From: Roseiarcus sp963742305
GTDB taxonomy: Bacteria > Pseudomonadota > Alphaproteobacteria > Rhizobiales > Beijerinckiaceae
Assembly (NCBI GenBank): GCA_963742305.1
Contig: CAVULN010000037.1
Coordinates: 1-64,000 of the forward strand
Length of the DNA stretch: 64,000 bases
Direction: 5' to 3'
Shown: positions 10,272 through 19,271 of the stretch, piece after piece
How positions within the stretch are numbered: position 1 is the stretch's first letter
Layout: each line of letters starts with the position of its first letter
Notes under the pieces: model-generated
Seen by the model: the letters and a program-made list of their open reading frames with translations, nothing else
Databases searched by the model: none
What the model was told of the DNA's origin: nothing
Translations under genes and position numbers: made by a program

Positions 10272-10300
10272 GCAGATTCGCAACGATGTTGCGAATCTGC
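10272..10300. promoter_or_regulatory. Perfect 13-bp inverted repeat upstream of ntrY
   Basis: GCAGATTCGCAAC and its exact reverse complement are separated by GAT. It ends 27 bases upstream of the ntrY start codon on the side where the ntrY promoter or leader must lie. It could be an operator or a leader hairpin. No U-run follows on either strand, so a classical terminator is unlikely. Confidence 0.55.
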
Positions 10301-10365
10301 GACGCTTGAGCATGGGTTTCCCGGGGCTTTTGGGGGGCGGGAGCCGGCAATCGGCGAGCGAATGG

Positions 10366-10385
10366 CCTAGCGCCGCGGCGCTAGG
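10366..10385. repeat. Perfect 20-bp palindrome
   Basis: CCTAGCGCCGCGGCGCTAGG is fully self-complementary with no loop. It lies between ntrY and the accessory insert. Role unknown; a protein-binding site or the stem of a readthrough-limiting hairpin are both possible. Confidence 0.5.
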
Positions 10386-10481
10386 TCAACCAGAGTGTCG
10401 GGTTTGGTGAAGGGTTTCGGGCATTCATGCACCTGATTTCTGCACCGCGTAACCTCCTGATTTTTTTGACGTCGATCCATG

Positions 10482-10505
10482 GTGCAAAAATCTTGATTTT
10501 TGCAC
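10482..10505. repeat. Perfect 11-bp inverted repeat, AT-rich
   Basis: GTGCAAAAATC and its exact reverse complement flank TT. The right half (GATTTTTGCAC) is part of the 13-bp direct repeat found again at 12776-12788, and a near copy of it (GATTTCTGCAC) lies at about 10434-10444. Confidence 0.55.
10493..10505. repeat. 13-bp direct repeat bracketing the accessory insert, left copy
   Basis: TTGATTTTTGCAC occurs here and, identically and in the same orientation, at 12776-12788. Between the copies lie the four unusual reading frames of the insert. It could be a target-site duplication, an attachment core or a repeated regulatory half-site. Confidence 0.4.
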
Positions 10506-10631
10506 TGCTCATCCATGCAACCAAATGCTGCCGAGACGTTACATTAGACTAACGTGTGCCTCAATTTCGCGGGGGAAGTTCTCGACATGTCTGCTGTTTA
10601 GTGGGTTTATATTTGATTTATATTTAGTCAC

Positions 10632-10659
10632 TTGACAAAATTGATGCCGGACATAGCGT
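10632..10659 (+). promoter_or_regulatory. Candidate sigma-70 promoter of the insert genes
   Basis: TTGACA at 10632-10637 matches the -35 consensus; 16 bases later TAGCGT could serve as a weak -10. It lies about 50 bases upstream of the GTG start at 10706, in an AT-rich stretch unlike the surrounding chromosome. Confidence 0.4.
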
Positions 10660-10705
10660 TAGCAGAAGCGAAACGCGATGCTACCCACTTACGAAGAGGT
10701 GCGCC

Positions 10706-11152
10706 GTGATAAATTTAGAACAACATAGCAGCGAACTAAGAAGCAATGAAGTTCGCGATGGTGGATATTTCAATTTTGGCGGAAAGAACCTCCCTCTTGA
10801 GGGAACGTCTGGAGCACGGCCCCAACCCTCACGCTTGGCCGAGGGAGCGCCGGTTCAACACGACGCTCCAAGAGGGTTGGAACCAGGTGCTCGCCAATCC
10901 GCAGGCACCTTTCAATTTGCTGGAAGAAATCTTCCGCTTGAGGGAACGTCAGGCCCGTCTCAAGTGATGTTACGCAGGGCAGAGGGGGCACCCATCCGAC
11001 ATGATGTCTCCGTGACCAGCCGCCCCGGACAGCCTATGAGCGACTCACCCGCGCAAAGCCGCGGCTACGGCGCGAGTTCGCAACCGGACCTCCCAAACCC
11101 TGCATCCGAAGGAAGCGGACAACTCATTGGAGGCCCTGTCCGTCGCGCCTGA
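10706..11152 (+). CDS. Unknown protein with two 34-residue repeats
   Basis: A 148-residue protein I do not recognise. Residues 20-53 and 67-100 are two copies of one unit: a GxFxFxG(K/R)NLPLEGTSG block, then an AEGAP(V/I)xHD block, with identical internal spacing. The rest is polar and rich in Pro, Ser and Gly, so it may be disordered. There is no signal peptide or membrane segment. The start is a GTG at 10706 preceded by GAGGTG. It is the first gene of a same-strand run (this gene, the 90-aa and 348-aa genes, and a 41-codon frame) that ends in a strong terminator. Codon use is more AT-rich than in the neighbouring ntr genes. A structural or precursor-type role is conceivable but nothing shows it. 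Confidence 0.65.
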   Translation: MINLEQHSSELRSNEVRDGGYFNFGGKNLPLEGTSGARPQPSRLAEGAPVQHDAPRGLEPGARQSAGTFQFAGRNLPLEGTSGPSQVMLRRAEGAPIRHDVSVTSRPGQPMSDSPAQSRGYGASSQPDLPNPASEGSGQLIGGPVRRA

Positions 11153-11176
11153 TTCATTCCCGAAAAGGAGAAGTCA

Positions 11177-11449
11177 ATGCAGATCTGGACATGGGATGGC
11201 TGGGGCTGGGGGACGTTTGACATCGCATTCCCTTTCGGGCCCAATGTGATCAACCGCCACTCGCGGTGTATCGTTTCAATCAGCGAGCTAGGCAAGCTGC
11301 CGAACGGCCAGCTTGATGTGCCTTTTATCGGCGCCGCCACCATGCGGGTGCACAATGTGGCGCCAGGAGATGATGGCGTACTTCATGTGCGCTTCGAAAT
11401 TGACTGGAGCAGCGTCCTGCAATGGCGCGCCACATTTTTTATCGGATAG
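11177..11449 (+). CDS. Stand-alone small beta-rich domain protein, unknown function
   Basis: A 90-residue protein consisting of one domain, with a strong ribosome binding site (AAAGGAGAA) just before the ATG. It starts MQIWTWDGWGWGTFDIAF and ends VLQWRATFFIG. The same domain forms the C-terminal ~88 residues of the 348-aa protein encoded next, with most positions identical. The pattern of alternating hydrophobic residues and many Trp and Phe suggests a compact beta fold. No signal peptide. It lies 24 bases after the repeat protein gene. It could be a free copy of a binding domain or a partner that assembles with the larger protein. Confidence 0.75.
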   Translation: MQIWTWDGWGWGTFDIAFPFGPNVINRHSRCIVSISELGKLPNGQLDVPFIGAATMRVHNVAPGDDGVLHVRFEIDWSSVLQWRATFFIG

Positions 11450-11482
11450 GCACTTCAACGCCGAAGAGCGGAGATCGCTTCG

Positions 11483-12529
11483 ATGGCACAAATCACAACA
11501 GGGCTAATCGGCAATCCCACGGCCCACTATTCCTTCTCTTATGATAGTTCGCTACAGAAAACTTCCTCCAATCCCTCAGGCCCTGAGCCTGCGCGCACCA
11601 ACGCGCTGATCCAAGTATGTGAAGGGGATTTCAATTGGCTGTCAGGCTTGTTTGGCAATCCAAGCATCGACTATAGGACTCCCTGTACGGTCCAAATTAC
11701 GCCCAGTGGTGGCGGGGCAAGCTGGTCGCTAGGCGGCGGCAATTTATCGGTGACACTCAATCCGGGCTCTAATGGCAACGTGACCATGCTCCGCTATTTG
11801 CTGGTTTCGGAAATGTCAGAACAATTCATGCGGGAACAAGGCAAGGGTTGGTACGGCGCAAACACAGAAGGAAGTAATGGCGAAGGCCTTTCACGTTTCC
11901 TGGCAGCACGAATACTGGCCAACAATGGCCTTGGCTTTCCGCCGGCTGGGTTTGATAACAGCAACGCCTGGATGAACAGCCCGCGCAATGACTATGTCAA
12001 CAACATCAATGCCTCGGATGATGGGCCTGACGCGATCACCGGCTGCTCGTTGCTATTCATTTATTATCTGTTCAGCCAGCTGGGCTACGGTGAAAGCCAG
12101 ATCGTGCAGGGCGGGGCGCGCACGCCCGCCGGCGTTTACAACAACCTGACATTCGATACGGGCGATCCTTTTCCGTTCTTCAAGATGCTGGTTGGCAGCG
12201 CCTATCCCGGCAGCTCAACCATTCCTGGCTCCAATCTCGACAATCCCTTCCCGATTGCGCGCCCGCTTCAAATCTGGACATGGGACGGATGGGGTTGGGG
12301 GACGTTTGACGTCGCCTTTCCCTTCGGACGCAGCGTTCTTAACCGCCATTCGCGCGTGGAAGTGTCAATCTGCGAGTTGGGTGGGCAGCCATTGGACTAC
12401 CCATTCATTGGTGCCGCCACCATGACGGTTCTCAATGTGTCCCCGTCCGATGACGGGGTTGTGCATATCAGGTTTCAAATTGACTGGTCCAGCGTGCTTC
12501 AGTGGCGCGCAACCTTTTTTATTTCTTGA
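11483..12529 (+). CDS. Two-domain protein: degenerate gluzincin-like region plus the small beta domain
   Basis: 348 residues. The N-terminal ~255 residues resemble an uncharacterised bacterial family whose core looks like a metallopeptidase that has lost its zinc site: where HExxH would be expected it reads VSEMSEQFM, followed by SNGEGLSRFLAA in the place of a NEGLA-type motif, and later GCSLLFIYYLFSQLGY. The C-terminal ~88 residues are nearly the same as the protein encoded at 11177. No signal peptide or membrane helix is visible. Assignment of the fold is by motif resemblance only. It is followed closely by a 41-codon cysteine-rich frame and a terminator. Confidence 0.65.
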   Translation: MAQITTGLIGNPTAHYSFSYDSSLQKTSSNPSGPEPARTNALIQVCEGDFNWLSGLFGNPSIDYRTPCTVQITPSGGGASWSLGGGNLSVTLNPGSNGNVTMLRYLLVSEMSEQFMREQGKGWYGANTEGSNGEGLSRFLAARILANNGLGFPPAGFDNSNAWMNSPRNDYVNNINASDDGPDAITGCSLLFIYYLFSQLGYGESQIVQGGARTPAGVYNNLTFDTGDPFPFFKMLVGSAYPGSSTIPGSNLDNPFPIARPLQIWTWDGWGWGTFDVAFPFGRSVLNRHSRVEVSICELGGQPLDYPFIGAATMTVLNVSPSDDGVVHIRFQIDWSSVLQWRATFFIS

Positions 12530-12542
12530 CGGGTGAATTAAA

Positions 12543-12668
12543 GTGCTGGAGGATCCTACCTTTCAAGAGGTTGGTGGCTGTTGCGCAGTATGTGCACTGC
12601 GATGTGAATTTCTTACAAAAATGTTCCCTGCCCTGCTGGGTAAAGGGATTCCTATGGGCCCAATATAG
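12543..12668 (+). CDS. Possible 41-residue cysteine-rich peptide
   Basis: A short frame from GTG (12543) to TAG (12666-12668), placed between the 348-aa gene and the terminator. The peptide contains EVGGCCAVCALRCEF, that is, four cysteines in eight residues directly after a Gly-Gly. Double-glycine followed by a cysteine-rich segment is the look of some exported peptide precursors, but no processing or export gene is seen nearby and the ribosome binding site is weak. It may be chance. A shorter start is possible. Confidence 0.3.
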   Translation: MLEDPTFQEVGGCCAVCALRCEFLTKMFPALLGKGIPMGPI

Positions 12669-12674
12669 AACTTC

Positions 12675-12698
12675 AAAGCCCGCCTCGGGCGGGCTTTT
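12675..12698 (+). terminator. Rho-independent terminator of the insert genes
   Basis: AAAGCCCGCC pairs perfectly with GGCGGGCTTT around a TCG loop, and the stem ends in TTTT. It closes the same-strand run that begins at 10706. Confidence 0.85.
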
Positions 12699-12775
12699 GC
12701 ATGAATTAAGGCGCGGCGTAACCTTTCTCAAAAGGGGAGCGATTTTGGGGGTAATCCGCGCGCGTTGCGAAATTG

Positions 12776-12788
12776 TTGATTTTTGCAC
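12776..12788. repeat. 13-bp direct repeat bracketing the accessory insert, right copy
   Basis: TTGATTTTTGCAC, identical to 10493-10505. It lies about 80 bases past the terminator of the insert genes. Confidence 0.4.
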
Positions 12789-13195
12789 CAACCGCAATGT
12801 CGGCTTCGGGTCGAAACCGGTCCCGCTGAGTGAGTTTTGATCCGGGCGAGCGCGGGGCCGAGAGGAAGGGGCGGGACGACAATGGGACGAACAATCTCTT
12901 TCGGAGCATCGGAAAATAGGCTAGGCTCATCCCCATGGACCAATTCCGCCCTTCCGCAATCGCCTCGGCCGCGCCCTCCCGTCCGGGCGCCGCTCAGCGC
13001 CATCGAAGGGCCCGCGAAGAATTGTCGCCGACGAAAATCGCGCATAACCCCTTGATAAGTATCGATTCGGACGAGAGCATCCACGGAAATCCAAGCTTTT
13101 CCGCCCCTCGATCGGAGCGTTTCAAAGCCAAAGCGGCCCGGTTCAAGAAAAACCCAAATGTGGCGGCGGGACGCGGTAGCGCCCGCTCAAGCCCC
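12789..13195. other. Intergenic between insert and ntrC
   Basis: About 400 bases with no gene that I can support. Both strands contain open frames, but they are arginine- and alanine-rich and lack recognisable motifs or ribosome binding sites. This is the junction side where normal chromosome (the 3' end of ntrC) resumes. Confidence 0.4.
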
Positions 13196-14674
<1,479 letters not shown>

Positions 14675-14679
14675 TCCCA

Positions 14680-15820
14680 TTAGCTCCTTCGCCCCGGCGA
14701 CTGGCCCATCGCGCCAGCCGCCCCGCGATGAGGTTGCAACGGCATCAGCACGCGAAACGTCGTCTTTCGCGGATGCAATTCGCATTCGATGATGCCTCCG
14801 TGATCGCCGATCAGCTTGGCGACCAGTGCAAGACCCAGACCAGAGCCCTGGGCCTTGGTGGTGACGAACGGATCGAACAGATTGCCGAGGATCTCGGGCG
14901 CAATGCCCGGGCCATTGTCGCGCACGCAGATCTCGAGCGGCAGCGCGACCGATTCGGCGTTCGGCGTCGCGCGCAGGCGCACGCCCAGGCGATAAGCGGT
15001 GGTCAGGCTTATCTCGCCGTCAACGCTATCGTTCCCAATGGCTTCGGCCGCATTCTTTATCAGATTAAGGAACACCTGGATGAGCTGGTCGCGCGATCCA
15101 TGCACGTGCGGCAGCGAGGGATCGTACACTTCGGCGAAGCGGATGTGGCGCGCGAACCCGGCCTGGGCCAGCCTTTTAACGTGGTCCAGCACGGCGTGAA
15201 TGTTGAGGCTTTCCCATTGCGAGGGCGTCGAATCGGCGAAGGATTGCACGCGGTCGACGAGGGTGACGATCCGGTCGGTTTCCTCGCAGATGAGCCGGGT
15301 CAGCGCCCGATCCTCGTCGCTTGCGTTCGCCTCCAGGAGCTGGGCCGCGCCGCGGATGCCGGAGAGCGGATTCTTCGATTTCATGCGCCAGCATGAGGCC
15401 AAGCGCGGTGATCGAGCGCGCCGCGCTGCGATGCGTGAGCTGCCTGTCTATTTTCTCGGCAATCGCCCGTTCCTGCAGCATGATCGCAACCGCCTCGCCC
15501 GGTTGGGGCAATGGCGCGATGAACACATCGACATCGTTGCGATTGCCGATCCTGGCGGTGGAAATGTCGATCTTGTAGCCGTTGACGGTCGCGCGGTTGT
15601 CCAGCGCCTCGGCGATGAGCGCGAGAAGCGGCGAGTCAGCGGGAATGAGATCGGTGAGCCGCGAGCGCACGAGCGTCGCGCGCCCCATGTCGAAGAACGT
15701 CTCGGCGGCGACATTGACGTCGATCACCCAGCCCTCGGAGTCGACGGTGAGCAGCGGCTGGGCGAGCGCGTTCAAGACCTTCGCGGGGTCCGCGCGCTCA
15801 TGGGCCGCATGCGCGATCAT
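14680..15820 (-). CDS. ntrB: Nitrogen-regulation histidine kinase NtrB (GlnL), one frameshift
   Basis: The cytoplasmic kinase/phosphatase that controls NtrC in response to PII. An N-terminal PAS domain (VLNALAQPLLTVDSEGWV, AAETFFDMG) runs from the start at 15820 up to the H-box, where the frame breaks: LMLAHEI is followed in the next frame by KNPLSGIRGAAQLLEA. A single extra base at about 15376 explains it. The remainder carries the ATPase boxes NLIKNAAEAIG, RDNGPGI and GSGLGLAL. Because the break falls exactly inside the catalytic histidine motif and everything else is conserved, a sequence error is likely. It overlaps the dusB stop upstream (ATGA). Confidence 0.85.
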
Positions 15821-16830
15821 GCCGCGAGCCTTGCCCCGTCGTCATCGAAGGCGCGGGCGAGCAGCCGGCGCGCCTGGCCCATGTCGTCGCAGGTAACCAG
15901 TTGGCGCCGGAGCGTCTCGCCCGCTCCCGCCTGGCTGGCGTAGGCCGAAAGATGCTTTCGCGCATGCCGAAGCCCCGCCTGGGGTCCGAGCTTGCCGACG
16001 AGCCAGTCGAGGTGTTCGAGCGCGGCTTCCCGCCGGTCCTCGCGCCGAGGGGCGGCCGGCGCGCCGGCGCCATCGAGGCCGCGCGCTATGGCGCCGACCA
16101 ACCAGGGCGCGCCGACCGCCGCGCGCCCGATCATCACGCCCGCCGCGCCGGAGAGGTCGAGCATGGCGCGCGCGTCTTCCAGGCTCGCGCAATCGCCGTT
16201 GACGACGACCGGGATCGCGACCGCGCCCGCGACCGCCCGGACGGCCGCCCAATCGGCGCGGCCGTCATAGAACTGGGCCCGGGTGCGCCCGTGGACGGTC
16301 GCCATCAGCGCGCCCGCCCGTTCGGCCCGCCGCGCAAGCTCCGCCGCGTTCATGGAGGACTGGTCCCACCCCAGGCGCATTTTCACCGTCACCGGCACGG
16401 GCGCCGCCTCGACGACCGCGGAAATGAGACGTTCGGCGTGATCGAGATCGCGCATCAAGGCCGCGCCGGCGAGACACCCGGACACGCGGCGCGCGGGGCA
16501 GCCCATGTTGAGGTCGATGAGGACGGCGCCCGCGTCGGCCACCCGGCGCGCGGTTTCCGCCAGAGCCCGCGCCTCGCGGCCGACGAGCTGGACCGCGTGC
16601 GGCGCCAGCCCCTCACCCTCTGCCCGCATCGAGGCCTCGGGGTCGCCTTCAAGAAAGGTTTCGGCGGCGACCATCTCCGAGAAGACGAGCGCGGCCCCGA
16701 AGCGGCGCGCAATCCGCCGCATTGCGAGGTCGCTGACGCCCGACATCGGAGCGAGCAGCGCCCGGCCCTCGAGGCGGATCGGTCCGATAACTATGCAGGG
16801 CGTTGTGCCTAGAGATTGGGCATGATCCAT
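15817..16830 (-). CDS. dusB: tRNA-dihydrouridine synthase DusB (NifR3)
   Basis: A 337-residue FMN enzyme that reduces uridine to dihydrouridine in tRNA. The TIM barrel shows LLAPMSGVSDLAMR at the start, the catalytic cysteine in IDLNMGCPARRVSG (C111), the K/H region VTVKMRLGWD, TVHGRTRAQFY, and the FMN phosphate site VMIGRAAVGAPW. It is the first gene of the dusB-ntrB-ntrC operon, the classical nifR3-ntrBC arrangement of alphaproteobacteria. The divergent gene on the other side starts 168 bases away. Confidence 0.93.
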   Translation of the reverse strand: MDHAQSLGTTPCIVIGPIRLEGRALLAPMSGVSDLAMRRIARRFGAALVFSEMVAAETFLEGDPEASMRAEGEGLAPHAVQLVGREARALAETARRVADAGAVLIDLNMGCPARRVSGCLAGAALMRDLDHAERLISAVVEAAPVPVTVKMRLGWDQSSMNAAELARRAERAGALMATVHGRTRAQFYDGRADWAAVRAVAGAVAIPVVVNGDCASLEDARAMLDLSGAAGVMIGRAAVGAPWLVGAIARGLDGAGAPAAPRREDRREAALEHLDWLVGKLGPQAGLRHARKHLSAYASQAGAGETLRRQLVTCDDMGQARRLLARAFDDDGARLAA

Positions 16831-16997
16831 TCTGCCTATACTCTAGTCAATTGCACCGCGAAAGCAAGTCGAATGCAACCGCGAAGGCCTGCCGGGCGTT
16901 GCCAGCGTCGAAGGTCACACTCGCGACCAAAGGCGCGTCCAGAATGACGGGATTGTTCTTTTTCGGCCCCGCGAGACCTCGTGTTCGGGAGCAGTTC

Positions 16998-17312
16998 ATG
17001 CGTATGATAATGGCGGCGGCGGTCGTGGCGATATTCTGTTCGGCCTCCGCCGAGGCCGGCCCGCCGCAGGCGTGCTCCGACCGCAATGCGCTCAACGGCG
17101 TTTCGGTCGACGCGCGGCTGGTCGCGATCAAATACTATTTCGTTGGACTTGGCCTCGGCCTCGCTGATCCCAAGCAGCGGGCGTGCTACGAATCGCAGGT
17201 CGTCGGCGATTCCAGCCTCGTGGTCGCGAACAAGACGCTTGCGCTGATCGAACACGATTGCATGCCGATCGAAAGCGCGGCGCGAATCGCCGTCAAAGCG
17301 GCCTGCCCGTAG
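16998..17312 (+). CDS. Small secreted protein, unknown function
   Basis: A 104-residue protein with a clear signal peptide (MRMIMAAAVVAIFCSASAEA, cleavage before GPP). The mature part contains four cysteines that could form two disulphides, and a hydrophobic segment (VAIKYYFVGLGLGLADP). The open frame extends further upstream, but the ATG at 16998 follows GGGAGC and directly starts the signal peptide. It is transcribed divergently from dusB and convergently with the YdcF-like gene, 16 bases away. No function can be assigned. Confidence 0.6.
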   Translation: MRMIMAAAVVAIFCSASAEAGPPQACSDRNALNGVSVDARLVAIKYYFVGLGLGLADPKQRACYESQVVGDSSLVVANKTLALIEHDCMPIESAARIAVKAACP

Positions 17313-17328
17313 GGTTCGCCGAGGGGCG

Positions 17329-18147
17329 TCAGGGCGGCCCTTGGCCGTCCGGCCCGGGAAACAGGCGGTCGATGCGCCCGCTCGCCCAATACGCGGCAAG
17401 CCCGATCCATTCGTGAATGGCGAGTTCGAAGACCCGCAGGTTTCGCACCGGATCGAAGATCAGCCTCAGGTCGTCCCGCGAGCGCCCTAGCGTGTAAAAG
17501 GCGACCGGATAGGCGATGGCGTGAAAGCCCGCCTTCTGGAACACCCCCATCGCGCGCGGCATGTGGAACGCCGAAGTCACGATCACCCAGCGCTGCGACG
17601 GATCGGGATGGACGATCGCCGCGGTGAAGCGGGCGTTCTCCTCGGTGTTGCGCGACTTGTCCTCGATCGCGATCCGCCCGGGCTCGACCCCCATCGCGGC
17701 CATGAGGTTCTTGGCCCGAAGCGCCTCGGTCGACGAAGCGTCGGGAATGAGCGACGCAGTCCCGCCGGTATAGACGACGCGCGCTTGGGGATAGCGTTTG
17801 GCGAGGATCACGGCCTCGGTGACCCGCGCGCCGCCCTCGTCGAATATCGTCTGGCCGCGAGCGGCGCTGGTCACGTCGTCGATTGCCCCGCCGAGCACGA
17901 TGATTCCGGTGGGCGGGCTCATAGTCGCCGGCGGGTCGGGGAAGCGGTTTTCCAACGGCGCGATCATGAGCGCGCCCAAGGGGAGCATCGCCGCGGCGAT
18001 GAGCGCGAGGATCGCGGCGAGTGCAAGCGCGCGCCCAAAGCGGGCCCGCCGGCCATAGGTCAGCACAACGCCAATCAGCGCGCCGAACAACAGGAGGTTG
18101 ATCGGCGAGGCGAGCATCCAGAATATTTTCGAGGCAATAAAAAACAC
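17329..18147 (-). CDS. YdcF-like DUF218 membrane protein
   Basis: A 272-residue inner-membrane protein. Two transmembrane helices (residues ~12-30 and ~38-62) precede a DUF218 domain (residues ~85-235): GIIVLGGAIDD, VVYTGGTASL, ESRNTEEN-type ED(K)SRNTEENA and VIVTSAFHMPRA, which are the motifs of the ElyC/SanA/YdcF family. Members of the family are linked to cell-envelope synthesis, but the reaction is not settled. The start at 18147 lies 91 bases from the divergent cysteine synthase gene. Confidence 0.85.
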   Translation of the reverse strand: MFFIASKIFWMLASPINLLLFGALIGVVLTYGRRARFGRALALAAILALIAAAMLPLGALMIAPLENRFPDPPATMSPPTGIIVLGGAIDDVTSAARGQTIFDEGGARVTEAVILAKRYPQARVVYTGGTASLIPDASSTEALRAKNLMAAMGVEPGRIAIEDKSRNTEENARFTAAIVHPDPSQRWVIVTSAFHMPRAMGVFQKAGFHAIAYPVAFYTLGRSRDDLRLIFDPVRNLRVFELAIHEWIGLAAYWASGRIDRLFPGPDGQGPP

Positions 18148-18238
18148 GCGTCGCGCCCCATGACCCTTGTGGCAGGGGCCGAGGCTTGTCGCAAGACGCG
18201 CCGTCGCCTAGTTTGGCCCTAAACCCGAGAGGAGTGTG

Positions 18239-19270
18239 ATGAAGCCTGTAGGCGATGTTGTCGCAGCGATTGGCCGCACCCCCCTCATCAAGCTTCGCGC
18301 CGCCTCCGAGGCCACGGGATGCACGATTTTCGGCAAGGCGGAGTTCATGAATCCGGGCGGCTCGGTCAAGGACCGAGCGGCGCTCGCGATCATCGAGGAC
18401 GCGGTCAGGCGCGGCGGCTTGCGGCCAGGCGGCGCAATCGTCGAAGGCACCGCCGGCAACACCGGAATCGGCATCGCGATGGTGGCGAGCGCGCTTGGCT
18501 TCCGGGCCGTGATCGTCATCCCCGACACCCAGGCTCAGGAGAAGAAGGACATGCTGCGCCTGGCCGGCGCGGAGCTGATCGAGGTTCCCGCCGTCCCTTA
18601 CGCCAATCCCAACAACTACGTGCGCTACTCGGGCCGCCTCGCCGAGGCGCTCGCCAAAACCGAATCCAACGGCGCGGTGTGGGCGAACCAGTTCGACAAC
18701 GTCGCCAACCGGCGCGGCCATTATGAGACGACCGGGCCGGAGATCTACGACGATCTTGACGGCAAGCTGGACGGTTTCGTCAGCGCGGTCGGCAGCGGGG
18801 GCACTCTGGCCGGCGTCGGGATGGCGCTGAAGGAGCGCGACCCGGCGATCAAGATTGCGCTTGCCGATCCGCCGGGGGCGGCGCTCTATTCCTTCTATAC
18901 GACCGGCGAGCTCAAGAGCGTCGGCTCCTCGATCACCGAGGGGATCGGCCAGAGCCGCGTCACAGCCAACCTCGAAGGCGCCCCGGTCGACATGGCCTAT
19001 GAGATCCCCGACGAGGAGGCGCTGCCGATCGTGTTCGATCTGGTGGTTCAGGAAGGCCTGTGCCTCGGCGGTTCTTCGGGGGTTAATATCGCAGGCGCGA
19101 TCCGCCTCGCCCGCGACCTTGGGCCTAATCATACGATCGTGACGCTGCTCTGCGATTCCGGCGCGCGCTACGCCTCGAAGCTGTTCAACCCCGCCTTCCT
19201 CCGCTCGAAGAACCTGCCCGTTCCGGATTGGCTCACCGCGAAGGGAAGCGCGCCGAGCGTGTTCGTCTAG
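18239..19270 (+). CDS. cysK: Cysteine synthase A-type PLP enzyme
   Basis: A 343-residue O-acetylserine (thiol)-lyase family protein. The PLP lysine is K44 in NPGGSVKDRAAL; GTAGNTGIGIAM and the phosphate-binding SAVGSGGTLAG loop are present, as is GGSSGVNIAGA near the C-terminus. Substrate-loop TAGNTG agrees with cysteine synthase rather than threonine dehydratase. Its tail is longer than that of classical CysK, as in a common alphaproteobacterial subgroup. ATG at 18239 is preceded by GAGGAG; an in-frame GTG at 18236 is too close to it. It is followed after one base by alaX, so they are likely cotranscribed. Confidence 0.88.
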   Translation: MKPVGDVVAAIGRTPLIKLRAASEATGCTIFGKAEFMNPGGSVKDRAALAIIEDAVRRGGLRPGGAIVEGTAGNTGIGIAMVASALGFRAVIVIPDTQAQEKKDMLRLAGAELIEVPAVPYANPNNYVRYSGRLAEALAKTESNGAVWANQFDNVANRRGHYETTGPEIYDDLDGKLDGFVSAVGSGGTLAGVGMALKERDPAIKIALADPPGAALYSFYTTGELKSVGSSITEGIGQSRVTANLEGAPVDMAYEIPDEEALPIVFDLVVQEGLCLGGSSGVNIAGAIRLARDLGPNHTIVTLLCDSGARYASKLFNPAFLRSKNLPVPDWLTAKGSAPSVFV

Positions 19271-19271
19271 G

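Noticed and set aside
12600..12700. Possible tRNA or small RNA before the terminator
   Set aside because: The stem at 12675-12698 is a plain terminator; no cloverleaf or conserved T-loop is seen.
17186..19132. A 648-codon reverse frame across the YdcF-like and cysteine synthase genes
   Set aside because: Covers two well-supported genes in other frames and has no motif of its own.
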